Shown here one piece after another: positions 23,872-33,800 of a DNA stretch of 64,000 nucleotides. The DNA is from Variovorax paradoxus_P (GTDB lineage Bacteria > Pseudomonadota > Gammaproteobacteria > Burkholderiales > Burkholderiaceae_C). The first letter of the stretch is position 1; every line of letters begins with the position of its first letter. The notes beneath the pieces are model-generated. The model was not told the origin of the DNA. It was given only the letters and a program-made list of their open reading frames with translations, and did not search any database. The position numbers and the translations under genes were made by a program. The stretch lies in NCBI RefSeq assembly GCF_050627025.1, contig NZ_CP192472.1, one strand, 5' to 3'.

Positions 23872-26800
23872 ATGGCGGAAGGATCGCAACAACAACCATC
23901 TCAACGAGAACCCCAGACCGCGGTCGCTCCCCTGAACACGATCGTCAAGGAGGACGTTGCGGCAGCCAGCAAGGCGGTGGACGACTGGCTGCGCTCCTTC
24001 AGTGGCGGCTATGTCACGCTGGAGCGGCTCACGATGGTGCTGGGCAGCATTCCGATCGTCGGCAACATCATGGCGCTGGTGGATGTGTTCCTGGACATCA
24101 TCAACATCGTCGAGAAGAAAGCCAAGGACGGGGTCGAGGCGTTTCTGACGTGGGTGAGCCTGGGCATCAACCTCATCGGTTTGATCCCGCTGCCGCCGAC
24201 CATGGCGGCAGCGCGCATGAGCTTGCGGCCCACGCTGCACTTGGTGAGGCAGCAGCTTAAAACTGCGGCGTCGAACCTGGGCGAAACCATCGTCGTCGTG
24301 CTGGTCGGGCATTTGAACGCGACGATCATGGGCGAGTTGGACAAGTTCATCGATGGCGCCATTGCGCTGCTCGAAGACATGCTGAAGCGCTGCGCGAACC
24401 TGGCAGACCAGATCGTGGACAACCTGGTGGACATCCTGCGGCGTGTCGTCGGGCAGAAGGACCTGTTCACCGTGGCCAAGCCCGGCGCGGTGGAAACGAA
24501 GGTGCACGACCCGAAGACGCAGAGCACCTGGAGCCGCATGTGGGGCAGTGCGGTGCGCTACACCAAGGAGTCGGCCAACTACGTGGCCAAGGCGGCGGCA
24601 AACCAGCTGCCCGCCGGCGTGGCGAGCCGGGTCAACGGCGTCATCACGCAGATGCTGGACTTCAAGCGCCTGCTGCGCGGGCAGCTGTCGAAGCTGGCCG
24701 ACCGCGAGGCGCAGGCCAGCATCATGTGGCTGCTGCACAAGCTCAAGGCCGCGCTGCTGCGCAAGCGGGGCCAGCGCGCGGCGATCGTGCCGCCGGCAAA
24801 AGGAGCGCAGGCGGACAAGGACAAGCCCGGAGCCGCACTCGGCCACATCAGCAAGCAGGCACCCGCCCGCAACGACCCGGGCTGCCGCAACCGGCCGGCG
24901 CGCGCAGCCGTCGGCGGCTCCATCAGCCTTGCGACCGGCAGCGAGAGCTTCGTGCATACCGATTTTGTTCTGAGCGCACCGCTTCCGATCTCGTGGTCGC
25001 GCGTCTATCGCAGCCAGCTGGATGCCTACGACCGCGGCATGCTGGGGGCGCGCTGGATCACGCCGTACACGACACGCATCGACATTGCGCCGAACGGCGG
25101 GCTGGTCTACCAAAGCGTGGACGGGCGCAGCCACTCGTATCCGGCGCTGGCAGTGGGACAGGTGCATCGCGATGCCGTCGAAGACCTGACGCTGAACCGG
25201 CTCAGCGACACGCTGTTGACGCTGCGCTTTGGCAAGCAGGGCGACTGGCAAGAGATCTACGAACGCGTGGAAGGCCAGCCCCGCTACCGCCTTGTGACGC
25301 AGCAGGCCAAGGACGGCATGACCATCGGCCTGCGCTACGACCACGTGATCGCCTCTACAGGCGAGCGAGTGCTCAGCGACATCATCAGCAAGCAGGGCGA
25401 CGTGGTCATGGCCCACGTGGGCACCCAACCCGATGCGAAGACCGGCCTCATCCGGTCGCTGTGGGAGCTGAAGGACGGCCAGGTCGTGCGCCAGCTGGCC
25501 GCCTATACGCACGACGCCGAACATGACCTTATTGCCGCGCAGGACGAGAACGGCGCCAGCTGGAGCTACACCTACAGCCACCACCTGGTCACCCGCTACA
25601 CCGACCGCACCGGCCGCGGCATGAACCTCGAGTACGACGGCACCGGCGCCGACGCCAAGGCCGTGCGCGAATGGTCCGACGACGGCAGCTTTGCGCTGCA
25701 GCTGGAGTGGGACGCCAACATCCGCCTGACCTACGTCACCGATGCATTGGGCGGCGAGACCTGGCACTACTACGACATCGAGGGCTACACCTACCGCGTC
25801 ATCCACCCCGACAAGCTGGAGGAATGGTTCTTTCGCGACGACGCAAAGAACGTCACGCGCCATGTGCATACCGATGGCACCACCGACGACTACACCTACG
25901 ACGAAGACGGCAACCTGCAAAGGCATACCCGCGCCGACGGCAGCCAGGTGCACTTCGAGTACGACAACCAGCACCGCCTCACCGGTATCCGCGACGCCGA
26001 GGGCGGCGTGTGGAAGCGCGACTACGATGCCCAGGGCCACCTGACGGAAGAGATCGATCCGCTGGGCCACAAGACCGAGTACGCCTACGACAAGGCCGGG
26101 CGGCCCGTGCGCGTGACCGATGCCAAAGGCGGGACGAAGCTGCTGAGCTACACGCCCGGCGGCCTCCTTGCGAGCTTCACCGATTGTTCGGGCAAGACCC
26201 GGCGTTGGGAGTACGACAGCCGCGGCCGGACGATCAAGGCCATCGACGCTGCGGGCCAGACCACCCGCTACCGCTACAGCCCGTCGGGTGAAGGCTTCGT
26301 GCAGCGTGGCGACGGCAACTCCCCCGGTCAGCTGGAAGAAATCACCGCGCCCGACGCCACGCGGGAGCGCTTTGTGCACGATCCTGAAGGCCGGTTGCTC
26401 GCGCACATCGACCCGCTCGGACGCAGAAGGCGCTACAGCTACACGCGTTCGGGCCTCGTGTCCGGCCGCACCGATGCCGCAGGCCACTCACTCAGCTACC
26501 AGTGGGATCTGCTCGGCCGGCTTACCGAACTGCAGAACGAGAACGGCAGCCGCTACAGCTTCAGCTACGACCCGGTGGGCCGGCTGCTCCAGGAAACCGG
26601 CTTCGACCGCAAGACCACTCGCTATCGGCACGAGGAAGGCACAGGCCGGCTTGTGGCGGTAGAAGAGGGCGCACGCGTGACGCAGCTGCAATCCGACGCG
26701 ATGGGGCGCCTCGTCGAACGCACTGCCGGCGAGGACACCGAGCGCTTCGCGTTCGACGGCAATGGCCGAATGATCGAGGCCGCGAACAGCAATGCGCGCC

Positions 26801-28593
26801 TGCAGTGGTTCTACGACCCGGCCGGCAATCTCACGCGTGAGCATCACCACTACATTGCCAACGCTCGCACGGCAATCTGGCAGCACCGCTACGACGAGCT
26901 CAACCAGCGCGTCGCAACGATTCGCCCCGACGGCCACACCACCCAATGGCTGACCTATGGCTCCGGGCACGTGCACGGCCTCCTGCTCGACGGCGAAGAC
27001 ATCCTGGGATTCGAGCGCGACGATCTTCACCGCGAAGTCTTGCGCGAGCAGCACAACGGCCTCAGCCAACGGCTGCGCTACGACAGCAGCGGCCGGTTGC
27101 TCCAGCAAGACATCGCGCAAACACGGCCGAGCGCCATCGAGGCGCTGCAACTGCGCCGCAGCTACAGCTACGACAAGGTTGGCCACCTGATCGCCATCAG
27201 CGACAGCCGCCACGGCAACTTCAGCTACCGCTACGACCCCGTCGACCGCCTTGTGGAGGCCAACAGCCGCCTCGGCCGCGAAGTGTTTGCCTTCGACCCG
27301 GCAGGCAACATCACCAGCCAGGCGAACACCGGACCCTTGGCGGAGCAGGCCGCGTCGCACAAGCTGCTCGACAACCTGCTGAAGGAATATGCCGGCACCC
27401 GCTATCGCTACGACGAGCATGGCAACCTCGTCGAGCGCACGCGCAATGGCCGCAAGACCGCCTTTGCATGGGACGGCTTCGGCCGCATGACCGCCGCCAC
27501 CAGCGAAGACGGCACCGCCACCACCTTCAGCTACGACCCGATGGGCCGGCGCATATCCAAGCACGCGCACGACGCCGTGACGCTATTCGGTTGGGACGGC
27601 GACACACTGGCTTTCGAAAGCACCCAGACCATCGCGGGTGCGCAAGAGCAGCAAGGCCGGGGCTGGAGCGTGCACTACATCCATGAGCGAAACTCCTTCG
27701 TGCCGCTGGTGCAGGTTCGCCAAGGGCAAGCCATCGTCTTGAGCAAGACGCCCGACGTAAAGGCGTTGATGGCCGCCAACGGCGGTACCTACGACATCGA
27801 GCAAGACCCGCTCTGGAACGGCGAAGCACAACCCCAGCCCGAAGGCTTCAACCGGGACGAAATCGCCTTCTACCAATGCGACCACCTCGGCACGCCGCAC
27901 GAACTCACCGACTACGAAGGTCGCGTGGCATGGTCCGCGCAGTACAAGGCCTGGGGCGAGGCGCGTGAAGTCATCAGCGAGGCCGGGCGGCGTGCGGGCT
28001 TTGCGAATCCCATTCGTTTTCAGGGCCAGTATTTCGACGCGGAAACCGGCCTGCACTACAACCGCCATCGCTACTACGACCCGGCGAGCGGGCGCTATGT
28101 CTCGCGCGATCCGCTGGGGCTGGCGGGCGGGCGCAACCTGCATGTGTATGTGGGCAACAACCCGGTGCGGGGCATCGATCCGCTGGGGCTGGTGGATATC
28201 AATATGTTCCCGCATGACGAGGCGATCCGAGCGTCGGGAGACAACATTCCGAATCCGCCGGGCACCTTCACGGTCGGCGGCCACGGGAACAAGTCGATTA
28301 TGCAGAACGCGTCGCGCCAGGAAGTGAAGCCTGTCGAGCTTGCCGAGCAGATCCGGTCGCATCCCTCGTACACAAAGGGGCAGCACGTGGTGCTGATGTC
28401 GTGCGAAACCGGCAAGGGTGAGGCACCCTTTGCACAGCAGCTTGCGACGGAGCTCAACGCACCGGTGAGCGCACCCGACAAATTCCTCTGGATCTGGCCT
28501 AACGGAAAAACCCAGCCAGCCGGTATGACGGCGGATGGAAAGATGGACACCTCCGACCTCGGTAAATGGCGCACATTCAGGCCACCACCATGA
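23872..28593 (+). CDS. Rhs-family T6SS effector 1 with clan-CD-protease-like C-terminal tip
   Basis: A 1,573-residue Rhs protein. The N-terminal 330 residues contain hydrophobic helices (TMVLGSIPIVGNIMALVDVF) typical of a translocation region. A DUF6531-like segment starts near 347, YD repeats run to about 1330, and the Rhs core ends at DPLGL (1436-1440). The variable tip is residues 1442-1573. It contains FTVGGHGN (His1471) and HVVLMSCETGKGE (Cys1511), the block-His-Gly and block-Cys pattern of clan CD cysteine peptidases. The protein probably forms a cocoon enclosing this toxin. It lies 59 bases after vgrG, and its stop overlaps the next gene as ATGA. No PAAR motif was seen. Confidence 0.9.
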   Translation: MAEGSQQQPSQREPQTAVAPLNTIVKEDVAAASKAVDDWLRSFSGGYVTLERLTMVLGSIPIVGNIMALVDVFLDIINIVEKKAKDGVEAFLTWVSLGINLIGLIPLPPTMAAARMSLRPTLHLVRQQLKTAASNLGETIVVVLVGHLNATIMGELDKFIDGAIALLEDMLKRCANLADQIVDNLVDILRRVVGQKDLFTVAKPGAVETKVHDPKTQSTWSRMWGSAVRYTKESANYVAKAAANQLPAGVASRVNGVITQMLDFKRLLRGQLSKLADREAQASIMWLLHKLKAALLRKRGQRAAIVPPAKGAQADKDKPGAALGHISKQAPARNDPGCRNRPARAAVGGSISLATGSESFVHTDFVLSAPLPISWSRVYRSQLDAYDRGMLGARWITPYTTRIDIAPNGGLVYQSVDGRSHSYPALAVGQVHRDAVEDLTLNRLSDTLLTLRFGKQGDWQEIYERVEGQPRYRLVTQQAKDGMTIGLRYDHVIASTGERVLSDIISKQGDVVMAHVGTQPDAKTGLIRSLWELKDGQVVRQLAAYTHDAEHDLIAAQDENGASWSYTYSHHLVTRYTDRTGRGMNLEYDGTGADAKAVREWSDDGSFALQLEWDANIRLTYVTDALGGETWHYYDIEGYTYRVIHPDKLEEWFFRDDAKNVTRHVHTDGTTDDYTYDEDGNLQRHTRADGSQVHFEYDNQHRLTGIRDAEGGVWKRDYDAQGHLTEEIDPLGHKTEYAYDKAGRPVRVTDAKGGTKLLSYTPGGLLASFTDCSGKTRRWEYDSRGRTIKAIDAAGQTTRYRYSPSGEGFVQRGDGNSPGQLEEITAPDATRERFVHDPEGRLLAHIDPLGRRRRYSYTRSGLVSGRTDAAGHSLSYQWDLLGRLTELQNENGSRYSFSYDPVGRLLQETGFDRKTTRYRHEEGTGRLVAVEEGARVTQLQSDAMGRLVERTAGEDTERFAFDGNGRMIEAANSNARLQWFYDPAGNLTREHHHYIANARTAIWQHRYDELNQRVATIRPDGHTTQWLTYGSGHVHGLLLDGEDILGFERDDLHREVLREQHNGLSQRLRYDSSGRLLQQDIAQTRPSAIEALQLRRSYSYDKVGHLIAISDSRHGNFSYRYDPVDRLVEANSRLGREVFAFDPAGNITSQANTGPLAEQAASHKLLDNLLKEYAGTRYRYDEHGNLVERTRNGRKTAFAWDGFGRMTAATSEDGTATTFSYDPMGRRISKHAHDAVTLFGWDGDTLAFESTQTIAGAQEQQGRGWSVHYIHERNSFVPLVQVRQGQAIVLSKTPDVKALMAANGGTYDIEQDPLWNGEAQPQPEGFNRDEIAFYQCDHLGTPHELTDYEGRVAWSAQYKAWGEAREVISEAGRRAGFANPIRFQGQYFDAETGLHYNRHRYYDPASGRYVSRDPLGLAGGRNLHVYVGNNPVRGIDPLGLVDINMFPHDEAIRASGDNIPNPPGTFTVGGHGNKSIMQNASRQEVKPVELAEQIRSHPSYTKGQHVVLMSCETGKGEAPFAQQLATELNAPVSAPDKFLWIWPNGKTQPAGMTADGKMDTSDLGKWRTFRPPP
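24004..24209 (+). repeat. 206-bp block identical to rhs2 31018-31223
   Basis: By eye this stretch, encoding the N-terminal hydrophobic region, is identical in rhs1 and rhs2 including third codon positions, while both flanks differ. This is a footprint of gene conversion or recent duplication. Confidence 0.8.
25417..26112 (+). repeat. 696-bp block identical to rhs2 32479-33174
   Basis: The first YD-repeat section of rhs1 is the same base for base as 32479-33174 in rhs2, at a constant offset of 7,062. Sequence on each side diverges at many synonymous positions. Compared by reading the two segments side by side. Confidence 0.85.
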
Positions 28594-29627
28594 AGCAGGC
28601 CCGCAACCCGTCATTGCATGCGGTGCCGGCCGTGCTTGCACTGGCCATTTCTCTTTCGCATCTCACGGAGTGCCTTGGCATGGACAACAGCAACACCCCC
28701 GCGGCCCCGATTTCCGGCGCATCGAGCTACTTCCTCACGCCCGAACAACAGGCCGCGCTGGCCCCGAACGCCGAAGCTGGTGATGCCGAGGCCGCGTTCC
28801 GCCTTTCGAACTACCACGGCTTCGTGCGCCGCGACCAGGAGCAGCAAATGCGATGGCTGCAACTGGCGGCCAAGAGCGGCCATGCAGTGGCGCAATACAA
28901 CCTTGCCTCCGACCTGAGCACGCGCGGCAAGAATCTTGCGGAGGCGGCGCACTGGGCCGACGAGGCGCGCAAGAACGGCAATGCGGATGCGCAGCGCCTT
29001 CTGGCCGCGATCAGGGCGGCACAGTCCGCCATGCTCACCCCCGAGGAGCAGGCCGCGGCGGCGGCGAAGGCAGAGGCCGGCGATGCAGGGGCGGCCTTCC
29101 GGCTTTCGAGGTACTACAACTTCGTGAATCAAGACCGCGTGCAGACGCGGAAATGGCGCAAGCTGGCGGCGGAGGGCGGCCATGCGTCGGCCCAATACGA
29201 TCTCGCGGTTGCCCTGTATATGGACGGCGAGCAGCTCGCTCAAGCTACGCATTGGGCCACCGAGGCACGCAAGAACGGCGATATGGATGCGGGGCGGCTC
29301 CTGCACGAAATCGAGGCACTCCAGTCAGCCGCGCTTGGCGCGCAAGAACAGGCTGTGCTGGTCGCAAAGGCCGAATCTGGCGATTCCGAGGCCGCATTTC
29401 GCCTTTCGAAGTACCACCACTTCGTGCACCAGGACGGCAGGGGCCGGGGACGACGCTGGCTCAGGCGGGCGGCAGAGGGAGGCCATCCGGTGGCGCAATA
29501 CAACCTCGCCGTCGTTCTGCAGATGGACGGTGCCTTCCTTGCGGAAGCCGCGCGCTGGGCCCGAGAGGCACTCAAGAACGGCGATGCGGATGCGGGCAGG
29601 CTCCTGCAGAAAATTCCCGGCCAATGA
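28590..29627 (+). CDS. Exported protein with three Sel1-type repeats, candidate immunity to Rhs1
   Basis: A 345-residue protein whose ATG overlaps the rhs1 stop as ATGA. The N-terminus has a signal-peptide-like segment (AVPAVLALAISLSHLTEC), so it is probably periplasmic; LTEC is only a poor lipobox. The body is three copies of a roughly 95-residue module: LTPEQQAAL/AEAGDAEAAFRLS/QYNLA/EARKNG, each containing a Sel1-like helical pair (GHAVAQYNLASDL). Tight coupling to rhs1 supports an immunity role, as Sel1 proteins serve this in several toxin systems. Direct evidence of toxin binding is lacking. Confidence 0.72.
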   Translation: MKQARNPSLHAVPAVLALAISLSHLTECLGMDNSNTPAAPISGASSYFLTPEQQAALAPNAEAGDAEAAFRLSNYHGFVRRDQEQQMRWLQLAAKSGHAVAQYNLASDLSTRGKNLAEAAHWADEARKNGNADAQRLLAAIRAAQSAMLTPEEQAAAAAKAEAGDAGAAFRLSRYYNFVNQDRVQTRKWRKLAAEGGHASAQYDLAVALYMDGEQLAQATHWATEARKNGDMDAGRLLHEIEALQSAALGAQEQAVLVAKAESGDSEAAFRLSKYHHFVHQDGRGRGRRWLRRAAEGGHPVAQYNLAVVLQMDGAFLAEAARWAREALKNGDADAGRLLQKIPGQ

Positions 29628-29962
29628 TGAATTGCGCAAAACATGGATGGCAGGGTGCCGAACTCGCGACCGCCGCGGTGAAGGAGCAGGCCGCCACGCC
29701 GCTTGCCATTGCCCTGGGCCACGCCTATGAGCGTTTTGCGCAGACAGGGCAAGACCTGAAGAACTTCGACATCCAGATCAGCGAGCGCACGCGTGAAAAC
29801 GGCGAGGACGAGAACGGTGAAAACACCATCGGAATCGCCTTTGTCGCAAAGCTGGAACCGGGCAAGAAGGGCCTCGGCAATGCAAACCGCCTCGGCCGTT
29901 CGGTGCTGTACATCGCCTCTAGAACATCGGGCGAGATCTTGCGCGAAGCGGGGAGCCGCTAA
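29624..29962 (+). CDS. Hypothetical 112-residue protein, possible second immunity factor
   Basis: ATG 29624 overlaps the preceding stop as ATGA, and an adjacent in-frame ATG follows. The protein is soluble, with mixed charge (ALGHAYERFAQTGQDLKNFD ... GIAFVAKLEPGKKGLGNANR). No family is recognised. The overlap places it in the same translational chain as rhs1 and the Sel1 gene, which makes it a candidate for cytoplasmic immunity or a chaperone. Confidence 0.6.
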   Translation: MMNCAKHGWQGAELATAAVKEQAATPLAIALGHAYERFAQTGQDLKNFDIQISERTRENGEDENGENTIGIAFVAKLEPGKKGLGNANRLGRSVLYIASRTSGEILREAGSR

Positions 29963-29988
29963 GTGCCTAACGCAATGGAGAACAGCTC

Positions 29989-30375
29989 ATGGAAAACGAT
30001 GCTTCCGCTTCGGCCTCTTCCCTCTCTCCCATTTCTGGCGCGCAGAGCTATGCGCTCACTGACGAGCAACGCCTTGCACTAGCGGCAAAGGCTGAGGCCG
30101 GCAACGCCGACTCTGCCTTTCGGCTCTCGCTGTACTACACCTTCACGTTCTCCGATCCCGATCAATCGATGCACTGGCTTTCGATGGCAGCCAAGGGCGG
30201 CCACAGCATTGCGCAGCACAACCTTGCCTACGACCTGTACATGAGCGGCACCGACCTTGCAAAAGCTGCCTATTGGGCCGCGGAGTCGCAGAAGAACGGC
30301 AACGCCGAAGCCGGCTGGCTGTTGAGCGAAATCGAAACCGAAAAGGTTGTTTCTGGCTGGAGCCCGCTCACGTGA
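29989..30375 (+). CDS. Small Sel1-repeat protein (128 residues)
   Basis: A single-module relative of the three-repeat protein upstream: ALTDEQRLALAAKAEAGNADSAFRLS, then GGHSIAQHNLAYDLYMSG and AESQKNGNAEAGWLL. It lacks a signal peptide, so it is probably cytoplasmic. GGAGAACAGCTC precedes the ATG. Its stop overlaps the GTG of the pentapeptide gene. It probably arose by duplication of one module and may protect a different compartment from the same toxin. Confidence 0.65.
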   Translation: MENDASASASSLSPISGAQSYALTDEQRLALAAKAEAGNADSAFRLSLYYTFTFSDPDQSMHWLSMAAKGGHSIAQHNLAYDLYMSGTDLAKAAYWAAESQKNGNAEAGWLLSEIETEKVVSGWSPLT

Positions 30376-30866
30376 GCTCGCAGCTGATCATCCTGGCCCA
30401 CGACATGTGGCGCAAGGGCGCGGGCGGGGCGCCGGCGGGCCTTGTGGGGCAAGCCGACAGCTTTGCCTACGCGGCGCTCGACCTGGGGCTTGCGCAATTT
30501 GCGGGTTCGACTTTCGCGGGCACCAGCTTCACCGCCACCAGCTTCAAGCAAGCGGGCTGGAGTGCCTGCCAGTTCACCGGCTGCAACTTCACCCAATGCG
30601 ACTTCAGCGGCATAGCGATCGACGGCTGCACCTTCGTCAACTGCAGCTTCACGCGCGCCAACTTCGACGGCGGCAGCATCGGCACCAGCACCTTCACGCA
30701 ATGCCACTGGGACGACATCAGCTTTGCAGGCGGCCGCTGGAATGACGTGGGCGTGCTGAACTGCGGCGGCACCGTGGTGCATGCGCAAGGCCTGCAAGGC
30801 CGCAGCGTGGACTTCACGGGCAGCACGTTCGAGCAACTGGAGTTCCAGGGCGCGAACATCAACTGA
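30372..30866 (+). CDS. Pentapeptide-repeat protein
   Basis: About 164 residues starting at a GTG that overlaps the previous stop as GTGA. From residue 35 it shows A(D/N)LXX-like five-residue periodicity, here mostly F at the central position (FAGTSFTATSFKQ, CNFTQCDFSG, CSFTRANFDG). This predicts a right-handed quadrilateral beta-helix. Pentapeptide proteins accompany several T6SS Rhs/VgrG loci, sometimes joined to DUF2169 adaptors. It sits between the rhs1 immunity set and rhs2, 16 bases before the rhs2 ATG. Confidence 0.75.
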   Translation: MSSQLIILAHDMWRKGAGGAPAGLVGQADSFAYAALDLGLAQFAGSTFAGTSFTATSFKQAGWSACQFTGCNFTQCDFSGIAIDGCTFVNCSFTRANFDGGSIGTSTFTQCHWDDISFAGGRWNDVGVLNCGGTVVHAQGLQGRSVDFTGSTFEQLEFQGANIN

Positions 30867-30882
30867 GAGGAAGAATAAAAAG

Positions 30883-33800
30883 ATGGCAGGGACGGAAGGA
30901 ACCAAGGCGCCAACGCAGCGCGAACCCCAGACGGCCGTTGCGCCGCTGAACACCATCACCCGCGAAGACGTTGCCGCGGCAAGCAAGGCGGTGGACGATT
31001 GGCTGCGCTCGTTCAGCGGCGGCTATGTCACGCTGGAGCGGCTCACGATGGTGCTGGGCAGCATTCCGATCGTCGGCAACATCATGGCGCTGGTGGATGT
31101 GTTCCTGGACATCATCAACATCGTCGAGAAGAAAGCCAAGGACGGGGTCGAGGCGTTTCTGACGTGGGTGAGCCTGGGCATCAACCTCATCGGTTTGATC
31201 CCGCTGCCGCCGACCATGGCGGCTGCGCGCATGAGCCTGCGGCCCACACTGCACCTGGTGAAGCAGCAGCTGAAGAGCGCTGCGTCGAACCTGGGCGAGG
31301 CCATTGTCACCACGCTGGTGGGGCACCTCAACGCCACGATAGTGGGCGAGCTCGACAAGTTCATCGACGGCGCCATAGACAAGCTCGACGGCATCCTGAA
31401 GAGCTGCGCGGACCTGGCCGACAAGATCATCGACAACCTCGTGGACATTCTTCGGCGTGTGCTGGGCCAGAAAGACCTGTTCACCGTCGCCAGGCCCGGC
31501 GCGGCGGAAACCAAGGTGCACGACCCGAAAACGCAGAGCACCTGGAGCCGCATGTGGGGCACTGCGGTGCGCTACACCAAGGAGTCGGCCAACTACGTGG
31601 CCAAGGCGGCGGCAAGCCAGCTGCCGGCGGGCGTGGCCAGCCGGGTGAACGGCGTCATCACACAGATGCTCGACTTCAAGCGGCTGCTGCGTGGACAGTT
31701 GTCAAAACTGGCCAACCGCGAGGCGCAGGCCAGCATCATGTGGCTGCTGCACAAGCTGCGTGATGCATTGCTGCGCAAGAAGGGCAAGCGCTCGGCCATC
31801 GTGTCGCCGCAGAACGGGGCCAAGGCCGAGAGGGCCAAGCCGGGTACGGCGCTGGGGCACATCAGCAAGCAGGCGGATGCACGAGGACCGAGTGCGGGTT
31901 GTAAAAACTGCCCCGCGAAGGCGCGCGTAGGTGCTTCGATCAGCCTCGCGATCGGCAATGAGAGCTTTACGCACACCGACTTCGTGCTTGGCGCACCGCT
32001 GCCCATCGAATGGGCGCGCACCTACGCCAGCGACCTCGATGCCTTCGACCGAGGCAGCCTGGGTGCACGATGGATCACGCCCTACAGCATGCGCGTGGAC
32101 ATTGCGACGCCCGCGCGCGGCGCCCGCAAGGGGCGCGCGAGCCTGGTCTATCACGCGGCCGATGGGCGCAGCCACTCGTATCCGGTGCTGGCGGTTGGGC
32201 AGTCGTATCGCGATGCCATCGAAGAAATAACCGTCTCGCGCCTCAGCGAAACCTTGCTGGCACTCGACTTCGGCAAGCCGCTGCCGGCGGGAGCTCAAGG
32301 CGATTGGCGCGAACTCTACGAACTGGTCGACAGCAAGCAGCCGTACTTTCGCCTGGTGGCGCAACAGGCCAAAGACGGCATGTCCATCGGCCTGCGCTAC
32401 GACCACGTGATTGCTTCCACGGGCGAGCAGGTGCTCAGCGACATCATCAGCAAGCAGGGCGATGCGGTCATGGCCCATGTGGGCACCCAACCCGATGCGA
32501 AGACCGGCCTCATCCGGTCGCTGTGGGAGCTGAAGGACGGCCAGGTCGTGCGCCAGCTGGCCGCCTATACGCACGACGCCGAACATGACCTTATTGCCGC
32601 GCAGGACGAGAACGGCGCCAGCTGGAGCTACACCTACAGCCACCACCTGGTCACCCGCTACACCGACCGCACCGGCCGCGGCATGAACCTCGAGTACGAC
32701 GGCACCGGCGCCGACGCCAAGGCCGTGCGCGAATGGTCCGACGACGGCAGCTTTGCGCTGCAGCTGGAGTGGGACGCCAACATCCGCCTGACCTACGTCA
32801 CCGATGCATTGGGCGGCGAGACCTGGCACTACTACGACATCGAGGGCTACACCTACCGCGTCATCCACCCCGACAAGCTGGAGGAATGGTTCTTTCGCGA
32901 CGACGCAAAGAACGTCACGCGCCATGTGCATACCGATGGCACCACCGACGACTACACCTACGACGAAGACGGCAACCTGCAAAGGCATACCCGCGCCGAC
33001 GGCAGCCAGGTGCACTTCGAGTACGACAACCAGCACCGCCTCACCGGTATCCGCGACGCCGAGGGCGGCGTGTGGAAGCGCGACTACGATGCCCAGGGCC
33101 ACCTGACGGAAGAGATCGATCCGCTGGGCCACAAGACCGAGTACGCCTACGACAAGGCCGGGCGGCCCGTGCGCATTACCGATGCAAAGGGCGGCGTGAA
33201 GGCGCTCGTTTATTCCCCGTCGGGGCAACTGCTCAGCTACACCGATTGCTCCGCCAAGACCAGCCAGTGGGAGTACGACCAACGCGGCCGCGTGACCAAG
33301 GCCGTGGATGCAGCAGGCAACACCACCAGCTATCGCTACGCTGCAGGCCAGCTCGAAGAAATTGTGCTGCCCGACGAAACCAGCGAGCACTTCACGCACG
33401 ATGCCGAAGGGCGCCTGCTCGCTCACGCCGACGCGCTCGGCCGCCGCACCCGCTACAGCTACACGCGTGCAGGCCTCATCGCAAGCCGTACCGACGCTGC
33501 AGGCCGCTCGCTCAAATACCACTGGGACTTGCTGGGCCGGCTGACCGAGCTGCAGAACGAAAACGGCAGCCACTACAACTTTCGATATGACCCGGTGGGC
33601 CGCCTGCTGGAAGAAACCGGCTTCGACCGCAAGACCACGCACTACCGCCACGAGGCAACCACCGGTACGCTCGCCGAAGTGATCGAGGCCGGCCACGCGA
33701 CCCAACTGCAGTTCGATGCGCTCGGCCGCCTTGTGGAGCGGAATGCGGGCGAAGGCCAGCTTGAGCACTTCGCGTACGACCTCAATGGCCGCCTGGTGGA

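Noticed and set aside
24912..27870. Periodic repeats in the rhs genes as a CRISPR or satellite array
   Set aside because: The periodicity is of YD-type protein repeats in an open reading frame, with no constant DNA repeat or spacers.
25417..33174. Rhs identity blocks as an insertion sequence
   Set aside because: The blocks lie within coding frames at matching positions in two paralogues, with no terminal inverted repeats or transposase.
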